Assembly (NCBI GenBank): GCA_910583695.1 | Contig: CAJTZL010000032.1 | Span: 1-32,518 of the forward strand | Direction of reading: 5' to 3' | DNA from: an uncultured Oscillibacter sp. | GTDB lineage: Bacteria; Bacillota; Clostridia; Oscillospirales; Oscillospiraceae | Length of the DNA: 32,518 nucleotides | In this document: positions 7,555-16,663 of the stretch, piece by piece | Numbering within the stretch: position 1 is the first letter of the stretch | How the letters are laid out: each line of letters begins with the position of its first letter | Notes under the pieces: generated by a model | The model's database searches: none | What the model was told of the DNA's origin: nothing | The model's input: the letters and a program-made list of their open reading frames with translations, nothing else | Translations under genes and position numbers: made by a program

Positions 7555-7559
7555 AACAA
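7531..7559 (-). promoter_or_regulatory. Promoter of ltaE
   Basis: On the minus strand TTGTTT (7559-7554), a 17-bp spacer and TATAAT (7536-7531). It occupies the same DNA as the plus-strand promoter at 7526-7554. Confidence 0.7.
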
Positions 7560-7613
7560 GGAATGGAACGAGAAAATTTTCCGGCGGAGCCGGAAGGGCG
7601 GGAGGAGATTCGC

Positions 7614-8111
7614 TTGAAGAAGAGAGCGGTGTGGGTTTTGGTGGCGCTTTTGCTGCTGGTCTCCGGCTGCGGCGGGCAGCGGGAGGAAGGCAGGGCGGAG
7701 GACTCGGATGTTGCCCTGAACACCCTGTACGCCGGGATGGAGGCGTCCTGCGGCTGGGAGGAGGGCTATATGGCGGACGTGGAGGGGGAGCTGCTGGAGG
7801 GCTATTACCCCGGCCTCTCCGAAATCTCCGCGAAGCAGCTGGTTGTCAAGATTCCGGCCATGAGTTCCGACGTGAATGAGATTGTGCTGATGCAGGGGGA
7901 GACGGAGGAGGACGCGGAGTCCGCCGCCGCCATCCTCCAGGCCCGAATCGACGCCCAGGCGGAGGGCGGGGCCTGGTACCCCGAGAGCCTGGAGGCATGG
8001 AAGGCGGCCAAGGTGCTGCGGGAGGGGACCTACGTGGCCCTGATTGCCTCCGGGGCGCATCAGGAGGCTTTAGAGGAGCAGTTCCGCCTCCAATTCCAAT
8101 CCAAGGAGTAG
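7614..8111 (+). CDS. DUF4358-type lipoprotein
   Basis: A 165-residue predicted lipoprotein. A lysine-arginine start (MKKR), a hydrophobic stretch and the lipobox VSGC with Cys19 indicate export and lipid attachment to the outer face of the membrane. The body, with conserved-looking AWYPESLEAWKAAKV near the C-terminus, resembles DUF4358 proteins, whose function is not established. I choose a TTG start at 7614 because GGGAGGAG lies 6-7 nt upstream and it gives a proper signal peptide. An ATG at 7563 would put 17 charged residues ahead of the signal. The next gene, an MBOAT acyltransferase, begins 3 bp after the stop, so a role in envelope polymer acylation is inferred from context. Confidence 0.82.
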   Translation: MKKRAVWVLVALLLLVSGCGGQREEGRAEDSDVALNTLYAGMEASCGWEEGYMADVEGELLEGYYPGLSEISAKQLVVKIPAMSSDVNEIVLMQGETEEDAESAAAILQARIDAQAEGGAWYPESLEAWKAAKVLREGTYVALIASGAHQEALEEQFRLQFQSKE

Positions 8112-8114
8112 GCC

Positions 8115-9509
8115 ATGGTTTTCAGCAGCCTGACGTTTTTGTTCGGATATCTGCCGCTGACGCTGGCGCTGTACTTTCTTACGCCGCTTCGGCGGCGTAA
8201 TTTTGTGCTGCTTGTAACCAGCCTTTTTTTCTACGGCTGGGGGGAGCCGGTGTACGTGGGGGTTATGTTCCTCTCCATTTTCATCGACTACATTCACGGA
8301 CTCCTGGTGGAGCGGTTCCGGAGCCGGGACCGGCTGGCGAGGTGGTTCGTGGGGCAGTCGGTGGTGTTCAACCTCCTGCTTCTGGGCTTTTTCAAGTACT
8401 GGGACTTCGTGGCGGCGAATTTGTCCCTGCTCCCGGGGGTGAAGATTCCCCAGTTGGGCCTGCCCCTGCCTCTGGGCATCTCCTTCTTCACCTTCCAGAC
8501 CATGAGCTACACCATCGACGTCTACCGCCGGGACGCGCCGGTTCAGCGGAACATCGTCGACTTCGGAGCCTATGTGACCTTGTTCCCCCAGCTCATTGCC
8601 GGTCCTATCGTGAAGTACAAAACCGTGGCGGAAGAGCTGGTCCGGCGAACCGTCACGTCCCAGGACTTCGCGGAGGGAGCCTGCCGGTTCACCGTGGGCC
8701 TTGCCAAAAAGGTTTTGCTGGCCAACGCCGCCGGGTCCCTGTGGGAGAGCTGTCAGGCATCTCAAAACGCCGGGGCGCTGACGGTTATCGGGGGCTGGAC
8801 GGGGCTCTTCGCTTTCGGCCTCCAGATTTACTTTGACTTCTCCGGCTACTCCGATATGGCCATCGGCCTGGGGCGCATCCTGGGCTTCCGCTTTGACGAG
8901 AACTTTGACCACCCCTATCTCTCCACCTCCGTGGGGGAGTTCTGGCGGCGGTGGCACATGTCCCTGACCTCCTGGTTCCGGGAGTACCTGTACTTCCCCC
9001 TGGGGGGCAGCCGGGCGGGGAATGCCCGGACCCTGCGGAATCTGCTGATCGTCTGGTTCTGCACCGGCTTCTGGCACGGGGCCAGCTGGAATTTTGTCCT
9101 GTGGGGCCTGTATTTCGGCCTGTGGCTGATTCTGGAGCGGTTCGTCTTCCGGGATCTCCTGACCCGGACGCCGGTCCTGGTGAAGCGGTTCTATACGCTG
9201 CTGGTGGTCTTCGTGGGCTGGGGAATCTTCGCCATGGAGAACCTGGGAGTCTGCGGACGGTATCTGGCGGTGTGCTTCGGCGGCGGGCCCCTCTGGTCCG
9301 CTTCGGACGGCTACCGCCTGCGGAGCTGGGCCCTGATTCTGCTCCTGCTGGTTCTGGGCTCCACCACTCTGGCGGCGGACCTTTGGAAGAGGCTGCCGGA
9401 GCGGGGACGGAAGGTCCTGACCCCGGTGCTGATGGCCCTGGGGCTGGTGATCTCCACCGCCTATCTGGTGGACGGCAGCTACAATCCCTTCCTGTATTTT
9501 CGGTTTTAA
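8115..9509 (+). CDS. MBOAT family membrane O-acyltransferase (AlgI-like)
   Basis: A 464-residue polytopic membrane protein of the MBOAT family, which passes acyl groups across the membrane for O-acetylation of exported polysaccharide or teichoic acid. The family landmarks are DFSGYSDMAIGLG, the conserved FWRRWHMSLTSWFR (His281) and the catalytic-site WHGASW (His321). The N-terminus starts with the usual FSSLTFLFGYLPL. The SD is AAGGAG. It is translationally close to the upstream lipoprotein (3 bp) and the downstream DHHW protein (15 bp). That pairing corresponds to AlgI with an AlgJ/AlgX-like partner. The acceptor polymer cannot be told from sequence. DltB is an alternative family member, but no dltA, dltC or dltD is here. 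Confidence 0.92.
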   Translation: MVFSSLTFLFGYLPLTLALYFLTPLRRRNFVLLVTSLFFYGWGEPVYVGVMFLSIFIDYIHGLLVERFRSRDRLARWFVGQSVVFNLLLLGFFKYWDFVAANLSLLPGVKIPQLGLPLPLGISFFTFQTMSYTIDVYRRDAPVQRNIVDFGAYVTLFPQLIAGPIVKYKTVAEELVRRTVTSQDFAEGACRFTVGLAKKVLLANAAGSLWESCQASQNAGALTVIGGWTGLFAFGLQIYFDFSGYSDMAIGLGRILGFRFDENFDHPYLSTSVGEFWRRWHMSLTSWFREYLYFPLGGSRAGNARTLRNLLIVWFCTGFWHGASWNFVLWGLYFGLWLILERFVFRDLLTRTPVLVKRFYTLLVVFVGWGIFAMENLGVCGRYLAVCFGGGPLWSASDGYRLRSWALILLLLVLGSTTLAADLWKRLPERGRKVLTPVLMALGLVISTAYLVDGSYNPFLYFRF

Positions 9510-9524
9510 AGGAGGGCTTGCGAA

Positions 9525-10652
9525 ATGACAACGAGATACAGCCGTTTCCTGTCGGCCTTCTTCTGCGTGTTTCTGGGGGGGCTGCTGGCGTGGCATGTCC
9601 TCCTGCCGGACCGGGACCGCTCCGACGTGGAAAACCGGACCCTGGCTCAGTTCCCGGCCTTCTCGTGGGAGACCTTGGAGGACGGCGGCTTCACCAAGGG
9701 CGTGGAGGATTATTTTGCCGACCAGTTCCCCCTCCGGGATCAGTGGACGGGGCTCAAGGCCCGGACGGAGCAGCTTTTGGGGAAGCGGGAGTTCAACGGG
9801 GTCTACCTTTGCGGCCGCTCCCTGATTTCCAAGGTGGAGCCGCCCAGGGACGGCTTGGAGGAGAAGAATTTGAGCTATGTTTCCCGTTTGGCGGAAAGGA
9901 CGGAGCTCCCGGTGTACCTGGGACTCATCCCCTCGGCGGCGGAGGTCCGGCAGGAGGACCTGCCCAAGGGGGCGGAGAGCTGGGATCAGGCGGCCTTCAT
10001 TGCCCGAGGAGCGGAGCTGGGGGGCGTAGAATCCATAGACTTCCTGACCCCGCTGACCGCTCACGCCAGGGAGGACATTTACTACCGCACGGACCACCAC
10101 TGGACCACCCTGGGGGCCTATTACGGCTATGCCGCGTTGATGGAATCCCTGGGCCGGGGGGAGGAGGTGCTGGAGCAGGAGGCATATGAACGGCGATCCT
10201 TTCCCCCGGTCTCCAACGGGTTCCAGGGTACCCTCTATTCCCAGTCCGGCATTCACTGGCTGGAGCCGGACAGCATTGAGTTCTGGGTGGAGGATAATGG
10301 CCTTTCCGTCACCTCCTGGCGGGACGGCACGCCGAAGGAAGCAAGCCTGTATGATCACAACTATCTGGGGAAGAAGGACAAATACTCCGCCTTCCTGGGG
10401 GGCAACCAGCCCCTCTGCGTGATCAAAAACCCCCAGGGAACAGGAAAGCTGCTGGTGATCCGGGACTCCTACGCGGACTCCATGGCCCCCTTTCTGGCCC
10501 TGCACTTTGAAGAGGTCCACCTGCTGGACCCCCGGTATTACCGCTACTCCGCCGCAAAATACGCGGAGGACAACGGGCTGGACGCCATTTCCGTGGTGTA
10601 CAGCGTGCCGAACTTCATCACCGACCGGAATCTGGTGCTCTTGATTCAGTGA
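9525..10652 (+). CDS. DHHW family extracytoplasmic protein (AlgJ/AlgX-like acyltransferase partner)
   Basis: A 375-residue protein with one N-terminal hydrophobic segment (about residues 8-27) that anchors or exports it. The family-defining DHHW motif is at 190-193 in YYRTDHHWTTLGAYYG. A C-terminal RDSYADSMAPFLA block and LDPRYY complete the SGNH-like pattern expected of this family. The early DVENRTLAQFP segment is also typical. The likely role is to accept the acyl group brought out by the adjacent MBOAT protein and attach it to a surface polymer; this is family knowledge plus context. The ATG follows AAAGGAGG. It is the last gene of the three-gene cassette, and a long hairpin follows. Confidence 0.88.
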   Translation: MTTRYSRFLSAFFCVFLGGLLAWHVLLPDRDRSDVENRTLAQFPAFSWETLEDGGFTKGVEDYFADQFPLRDQWTGLKARTEQLLGKREFNGVYLCGRSLISKVEPPRDGLEEKNLSYVSRLAERTELPVYLGLIPSAAEVRQEDLPKGAESWDQAAFIARGAELGGVESIDFLTPLTAHAREDIYYRTDHHWTTLGAYYGYAALMESLGRGEEVLEQEAYERRSFPPVSNGFQGTLYSQSGIHWLEPDSIEFWVEDNGLSVTSWRDGTPKEASLYDHNYLGKKDKYSAFLGGNQPLCVIKNPQGTGKLLVIRDSYADSMAPFLALHFEEVHLLDPRYYRYSAAKYAEDNGLDAISVVYSVPNFITDRNLVLLIQ

Positions 10653-10681
10653 GGGGTATCCGCATTATCCTGCAAAAGAAA

Positions 10682-10720
10682 ACCGCCTGGACAGGTCCGG
10701 CACGGACCTGTCCAGGCGGT
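10682..10720 (-). terminator. Long terminator hairpin between converging genes
   Basis: A perfect 18-bp stem (10682-10699 with 10703-10720) has a 3-nt loop. On the minus strand it is followed by UUUUCUUUU, so it terminates the minus-strand phosphatase-fold gene 6 bp after its stop. It may also stop plus-strand transcripts from the DHHW gene. Confidence 0.88.
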
Positions 10721-10725
10721 GTTGC

Positions 10726-11769
10726 TTATGGTTCCCGCTTGAGGGCACAGGAGGCCCAGACCGCGTTATGGTCGGACAGCTCCGCTCCGGTAAAGGCCTC
10801 CAGGGCGGAACCCGGGCGGGCGAAGCCGCAGTCCTCCCGCCGGGTGGAGACGGTGCGGCTCTCTCCGGCCTCCAGCCCCCGGACCAGCAGCCAGTCCAGC
10901 CGCAGGTCCAGGTGTCCCCCGCCGGGGAGGGGCTTGCGCCGGGTGGCCGCGGGTCTGTCCGGCAGGATGCGGTAGCCCGCCGCTTCCGCCGCCGGGAGGC
11001 ACTCCTCCCAGGCCTCCACGTCCTCCAGGCACCGCCGCTGGAGCTCCGGGCTCCCGGCGACGGCTTGAATGGCGTCCTTGTCCCGGCCGTCGAAGGTGTT
11101 GGTGTTCAGGTCGCCGCCCAGAATCACCGGCATGCCGGGGAACATGGCCTCCGCCTCTGCCAACACGGCATCCAGCTGGGCCCGGCGGCCGGGGCCGTGG
11201 GTCCGGTTTTCCAGGTGGATGGTTCCCACGCCCACCGGGGTGCCCGCCACGTCCAGCTCCGCCAGAACCGCCAGCCGCCCGCCGATGCGCCGCTGGCGGT
11301 CAAAGTACCAGTTGTACTGCTCCGGCAGGCGGACCGCCCTGGCCCGCCGGATGGGCCAGCGGGAGAAGATGGCGTTGCCGTGGAAGCCCTTGGGATCCGC
11401 GCCGTTTACCAGCTCGATGAACTCCAGGCCGAATACCGCATTCATCCCCAGCCTCCTGGCCAGCTCCAGGGTGGTGTCCTTCCCGCCGGAGCGGAGGCAG
11501 CCGTCGTCCAGCTCGTTGGCGAGAATCACGTCAAAGGGCCGGACCGCCGGGCAGTGCTCCAGAAAGTCCCCCAGCTCGTCCAGGTACACGCCCCGCTCCA
11601 TGTTGAAGACCAGGGCTCCCAGGGACTCCGGAGCTTGGTCCGGAGCCGGGGTCAGATTGTGGATTTCCGCTTGGGAAAATGGGGGAATCATTGCCATGAC
11701 CTCCGCCTGGGAGGTTCCGTCCAGCAGCGCCCCCAGACGCTGCCGTTCCTCGTTGCTCAGGCCCTTCAT
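10726..11769 (-). CDS. Endonuclease/exonuclease/phosphatase family protein
   Basis: A 347-residue protein of the Mg-dependent endonuclease/exonuclease/phosphatase (EEP, DNase I-like) fold. The ordered motifs are FNMERG with the conserved Asn, ELDDG with the metal Glu, GTIHLEN with the catalytic His, GGDLNTNT, and the terminal SDHNAVW. There is no signal peptide. The first 50 residues lie outside the core. The family includes nucleases, sphingomyelinases and inositol phosphatases, and I cannot tell which substrate is used. A promoter and AGGAGG SD precede it and a terminator follows, so it is monocistronic. Confidence 0.85.
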   Translation of the reverse strand: MKGLSNEERQRLGALLDGTSQAEVMAMIPPFSQAEIHNLTPAPDQAPESLGALVFNMERGVYLDELGDFLEHCPAVRPFDVILANELDDGCLRSGGKDTTLELARRLGMNAVFGLEFIELVNGADPKGFHGNAIFSRWPIRRARAVRLPEQYNWYFDRQRRIGGRLAVLAELDVAGTPVGVGTIHLENRTHGPGRRAQLDAVLAEAEAMFPGMPVILGGDLNTNTFDGRDKDAIQAVAGSPELQRRCLEDVEAWEECLPAAEAAGYRILPDRPAATRRKPLPGGGHLDLRLDWLLVRGLEAGESRTVSTRREDCGFARPGSALEAFTGAELSDHNAVWASCALKREP

Positions 11770-11795
11770 TGAGAATCCGCCTCCTTTTTTAGGTT

Positions 11796-11825
11796 AGGAT
11801 ACCATGGTTCCCCGGCCTCCGTCAA
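11796..11825 (-). promoter_or_regulatory. Promoter of the EEP-family gene
   Basis: On the minus strand TTGACG (11825-11820), an 18-bp spacer and TATCCT (11801-11796), about 27 bp before the ATG. Confidence 0.6.
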
Positions 11826-11866
11826 GCCGGTTTCCCATTCTGCTCCCGGAAGCTGGAAAGACGGCC

Positions 11867-11895
11867 TTGCTTTTGCGGCCTTTTGCGGCTATAAT
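11867..11895 (+). promoter_or_regulatory. Promoter of fumC
   Basis: TTGCTT (11867-11872), a 17-bp spacer and TATAAT (11890-11895), 33 bp before the fumC ATG. Confidence 0.75.
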
Positions 11896-11927
11896 AAGCG
11901 CCATAAAAAAGGAAAAGGGGAACTGCC

Positions 11928-13289
<1,362 letters not shown>

Positions 13290-13351
13290 AAAGAGAAGGG
13301 AATTTGGAGCGGTTCTATGGAGCAAAAGGCGCTTGCGGAGAAAGGGCGGAC

Positions 13352-13466
13352 CCCTGCAAGGTATCCTGCCGATAGGAAGGCAGGTCCTGGAGAAATGGCC
13401 TGACCAGGGGGATCGGGCCCCACAGGGTGTTCTACCGATAGAGAGACAGGCCCTGGGAGAGAGTGG
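13352..13466. repeat. Two degenerate direct repeats of about 48 bp
   Basis: Unit A (about 13352-13398) and unit B (about 13418-13466) share CCGATAG, ACAGG/GCAGG, CCTGG and AGTGG/AATGG at an offset of 66 bp. They lie between fumC and hisZG next to the larger repeat copy. No coding sense is apparent. Function unknown. Confidence 0.55.
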
Positions 13467-13490
13467 ATACATACCCCTGCCACCGGATCA

Positions 13491-13678
13491 GCGGCAGCGA
13501 AAAGAGGAGCTGGTCCATTTATCATCGGCCCCCCGCTCAACCCGGTTGCGCGAAGGAAGTCATTCCGCCTCTTCCGATCATTCAGCCGTGCCTCCCCGTC
13601 CCCTGCGGGCCGTTCCTTCTTTTTCTCTTTTAGGCGTACAATGGACCAGCCATCATCATGGCTGAAATCCCCCCCTCC
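13491..13678 (+). repeat. Dispersed non-coding repeat, copy 1
   Basis: The stretch from GCGGCAGCGAAAAGAGGAG to the CATCATCATGGCTGAAATCCC end is closely similar, in the same orientation, to 17028-17280 and, inverted, to 16664-16910. It lacks the central segment with the GTGCAC palindrome that the other copies have. It fills most of the 514-bp gap between fumC and hisZG. No gene is supported in this gap. Confidence 0.8.
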
Positions 13679-13733
13679 GCCAGGAGCCTCCTTTGTACAA
13701 ATAGCAGAATTTATCATACTACCGAATCAGTGC

Positions 13734-13762
13734 TTTACTTTGCTAAAAAATCAGAGTAAACT
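13734..13762 (+). promoter_or_regulatory. Putative promoter of hisZG-hisD
   Basis: TTTACT (13734-13739), a 17-bp spacer and TAAACT (13757-13762) lie in the only AT-rich part of the gap, about 42 bp before the ATG. A small GGGGCCCGGCCCC palindrome stands between promoter and SD. No T-box is seen. Confidence 0.5.
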
Positions 13763-13803
13763 AAAGTCCATCAATGGGGCCCGGCCCCACAAGGAGGAAC
13801 CCC

Positions 13804-15375
13804 ATGGAATTGGATTTGAACATCCTGCGCCCCCAGGAGCGGCTAGCCCTGCGGCTCCGCCTGCTGTATGAGCAGGCGGGCTTTCGCCAGTACCGCATGG
13901 GCCGCTTTGAGGAATACGGCCTCTACCAGCAGAACCGCCGCTTTCTGGCCAGCGATCAGGTTATCACCTTCACGGACCTGGACGGGCGGTTGCTGGCGCT
14001 GAAGCCCGACGTCACCCTCTCCATCGCCAAAAACGCCCAGTTCGAGGAGGGGGGCTGCGGGCGGTTCTACTACGCCGAGAACGTCTACCGTCCCAGCCAG
14101 GAGAGCCACACCTTCCAGGAGATCAGCCAGATGGGCCTGGAGTGCGTAGGCGGGGTGAACGACGCCGTCACCGCCCAGGCGGTGTCCCTGGCCGGACAGA
14201 GTCTGGCTCTGACGGGCCAGGACTTCGTGCTGGAGGCCAGCCACATGGGCTTTGTGGCGGGACTGCTGGATGCGGTGGGCGCACCAGAGGCCGTCCGGCC
14301 CCGGCTGCTCAGCTGCATCCGGGACCGGAACCTCCATGAGCTCCGGGCCGCCGCGGAGGAAGCGGGATTGTCCCGCCAGGGGGCCGACGCCCTCTGCCGC
14401 CTGGACGCCCTGGCGGGGGACTGGGAGGCCGTGCTGGCTCAGGCGGAGCCCATCGCCCTCAACGCCGCCATGGGGGCGGCCCTGGGAGAGCTGCGGACCC
14501 TGTGCGCCGCCCTGGAGGCCCAGGGACAGAGACTGCGGCTGGATTTGTCCCTGGTCAACGACATGGAGTATTACAACGGCCTGGTGCTGCAGGGCTATCT
14601 GGCGGGGCTGCCCCGGGCGGTGCTCAAGGGCGGGCAGTACGACCCCCTGGCGGAGCAGTTCCGTCCTGGGGCCAGGGCTGTGGGCTTTGCCCTCTATCTG
14701 GACGAGCTGGACCGCCTGGGCGCCGCCGCCCCGGAGGCGGAAGGACGGACCATGCTGAACGTAGCCCTGCCCAAGGGCCGCCTGGGGGACAAGGTCTACA
14801 GCCTCCTGGCGGGAGTGGGCTGCGGCTGTCCGGAGGACTACAACGAGAGCCGGAAGCTGGTGGTGGAGAACCCCGCCGCGGGCATCCGCTACTTCCTGGT
14901 GAAGCCCAGCGACGTGGCCATCTATGTGGAGCACGGCGCGGCGGACGTCGGCATCGTGGGCAAGGACATTCTGGAGGAATCCGGGGCCGATGTGTATGAG
15001 CTGCTGGACACGGGACTGGGGAAGTGCCGCATGTGCGTGGCGGGGCCGGAGGACTTTGCCGACGACCCGGGCCGGTCCCTCCGGGTGGCGACGAAATTCG
15101 TCAACATCGCCAAAGCCTACTACGCCGCCCGGGGTCGGGACATCGACATCATCAAGCTCAACGGGTCCATTGAGCTGGCCCCCCTGCTGGGTCTTTCCGA
15201 CGTGATTGTGGACATTGTGGAAACCGGGACCACCCTGCGGGAGAACCATTTGAAGGTGCTGACGGAGTTCATGCCCATCTCTGCCCGGTTTGTGGCGAAC
15301 CGGGCCAGCTTCCAGTTCAAGCGCCGGGAGATTGAGACCCTGCTGAACAAGCTGACGGAGGTGACGGGGGCATGA
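13804..15375 (+). CDS. hisZG: HisZ-HisG fusion: ATP phosphoribosyltransferase regulatory and catalytic subunits in one chain
   Basis: The 523-residue protein joins two subunits normally made from separate genes. Residues 1 to about 316 form a HisZ domain, a histidyl-tRNA-synthetase-like regulator, with DLDGRLLALKPDVT, YYAENVYR and QEISQMGLECVG. Residues 317-523 are a complete short-form HisG starting MLNVALPKGRLG. It has KPSDVAIYVEHGAADVGIVG and the PRPP-site SDVIVDIVETGTTL. Together they catalyse the first step of histidine synthesis from ATP and PRPP. The ATG at 13804 follows AAGGAGG; an ATG 30 nt earlier has no SD. No stop or frameshift interrupts the joint. An internal ATG at 14752 with AAGGA 6 nt upstream could also give free HisG. 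The stop overlaps hisD as ATGA. Confidence 0.92.
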   Translation: MELDLNILRPQERLALRLRLLYEQAGFRQYRMGRFEEYGLYQQNRRFLASDQVITFTDLDGRLLALKPDVTLSIAKNAQFEEGGCGRFYYAENVYRPSQESHTFQEISQMGLECVGGVNDAVTAQAVSLAGQSLALTGQDFVLEASHMGFVAGLLDAVGAPEAVRPRLLSCIRDRNLHELRAAAEEAGLSRQGADALCRLDALAGDWEAVLAQAEPIALNAAMGAALGELRTLCAALEAQGQRLRLDLSLVNDMEYYNGLVLQGYLAGLPRAVLKGGQYDPLAEQFRPGARAVGFALYLDELDRLGAAAPEAEGRTMLNVALPKGRLGDKVYSLLAGVGCGCPEDYNESRKLVVENPAAGIRYFLVKPSDVAIYVEHGAADVGIVGKDILEESGADVYELLDTGLGKCRMCVAGPEDFADDPGRSLRVATKFVNIAKAYYAARGRDIDIIKLNGSIELAPLLGLSDVIVDIVETGTTLRENHLKVLTEFMPISARFVANRASFQFKRREIETLLNKLTEVTGA

Positions 15376-16649
15376 TGCGGATTTTGGATTTCGACAGCCT
15401 TTCGCCGGAGGAGTTTCTGAATCGGGACATCCAGGCGGAGGAGGATGTGAGCGCCGCCGTGGACGAGGTTATTGCCGGCGTCCGGGAGCGGGGAGACGAG
15501 GCCCTGCGGGACTACACCCGCCGCTTTGACGGCGCGGAGCTCCGGGACTTGTGGGTGAGCGCCGGGGAGTTTGACGCCGCCCGGAAGGTGGTGGACCCCT
15601 ATTTCATGGAGACGCTGCGGGAGGCGGCGGAGAACATCCGGCGTTTTCACCAGCGGCAGACGCACAAGGACTTCATTCTCACGGACCGGGCCGGGATGGT
15701 CATGGGCCAGCGGTGGACCCCCATTGAACGGGTGGGAATCTGTGTGCCCCGGAGTCCGGAGGCCTTCCCGTCCACCATTTTGATGAATGCCATCCCCGCT
15801 CAGATCGCCGGGGTGGAGGATATTGTGCTTGTAACGCCCCCCCGGCCGGATGGCACCGTCAGCCCGGAGGCGCTGATGGCGGCGGAGCTGGCGGAGGTGA
15901 CAGATGTTTTCAAAATCGGCGGGGCCCAGGCGGTGGCCGCCCTGGCCTACGGTACGGAGAGCGTGCCCAAGGTGGACAAGATCGTGGGCCCCGGCGGCGT
16001 TTTCGTTGCCACGGCCAAGCGGAAGGTTTTCGGCCGGACAGCCATTGATATGATTGCGGGGCCCAGTGAGATTCTGGTTCTGGCGGACGGGAAGTCCAAT
16101 CCGAAATGGGTGGCGGCGGACCTGCTGAGTCAGGCGGAGCACGACCCGTTGTCCTCCGCCGTGCTGGTGACGGACAGCCGGGAATTGGCAGAGGCCGTCC
16201 AGGCGGAGGTGGAGGCCCAATTGGAGAGCCTGCCCCGGAGGGAGACGGCCCGCCGGTCCATAGAGGACAACGGGAAGATCATTGTGACAGACAGCCTGGA
16301 CAAGGCCGTGGAGGCGGCGAACCGCATTGCCCCGGAGCATCTGGAGCTCTGCGTGGAGGACCCCTTCGCCCTGCTGGCCCGGATCAGGAACGCTGGGAGC
16401 GTCTTCCTGGGCCGGACGACCCCGGAGGCCCTGGGGGACTACTTCGCGGGACCGAACCACACTCTGCCGACTTCCGGCACCGCCCGATTCTCCAGCCCTC
16501 TGGGGGTGGACGATTTCCTGAAGCGGTCCAGCTTCCTGTGCTATGACCAAGCGGCGCTGAGTGCCTGTGCGGACAGGATTGCGGACTTCGCCCGGCGGGA
16601 GGGGCTGGAGGGGCACGCTCGTTCGGCGTTGAGCCGGAGGGGCCCCTGA
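15372..16649 (+). CDS. hisD: Histidinol dehydrogenase
   Basis: HisD performs the last two oxidations from histidinol to histidine with NAD and zinc. The 425-residue protein shows ALRDYTRRFDG, MNAIPAQIAGV, KIVGPGG, AGPSEILV, the catalytic/metal motif SQAEHDP, IAPEHLEL and HTLPTSGTARFSSPLGVDDF, ending in the family's EGHA. One oddity is that the glycine-rich VPGG seen in most homologues is VPRS here (ICVPRSPEAFPST, near residues 121-133), with no length change. The start overlaps the hisZG stop and has GGAGGTGA upstream. Only these his genes are in the window. The gene is followed directly by the large palindrome. Confidence 0.94.
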   Translation: MMRILDFDSLSPEEFLNRDIQAEEDVSAAVDEVIAGVRERGDEALRDYTRRFDGAELRDLWVSAGEFDAARKVVDPYFMETLREAAENIRRFHQRQTHKDFILTDRAGMVMGQRWTPIERVGICVPRSPEAFPSTILMNAIPAQIAGVEDIVLVTPPRPDGTVSPEALMAAELAEVTDVFKIGGAQAVAALAYGTESVPKVDKIVGPGGVFVATAKRKVFGRTAIDMIAGPSEILVLADGKSNPKWVAADLLSQAEHDPLSSAVLVTDSRELAEAVQAEVEAQLESLPRRETARRSIEDNGKIIVTDSLDKAVEAANRIAPEHLELCVEDPFALLARIRNAGSVFLGRTTPEALGDYFAGPNHTLPTSGTARFSSPLGVDDFLKRSSFLCYDQAALSACADRIADFARREGLEGHARSALSRRGP

Positions 16650-16663
16650 GGGGGGCCTGTACT

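Noticed and set aside
8070..10520. An 816-residue minus-strand frame opposite the MBOAT and DHHW genes
   Set aside because: It shadows well-supported genes on the plus strand. The composition is that of reversed GC-rich codons and it has no recognisable motif.
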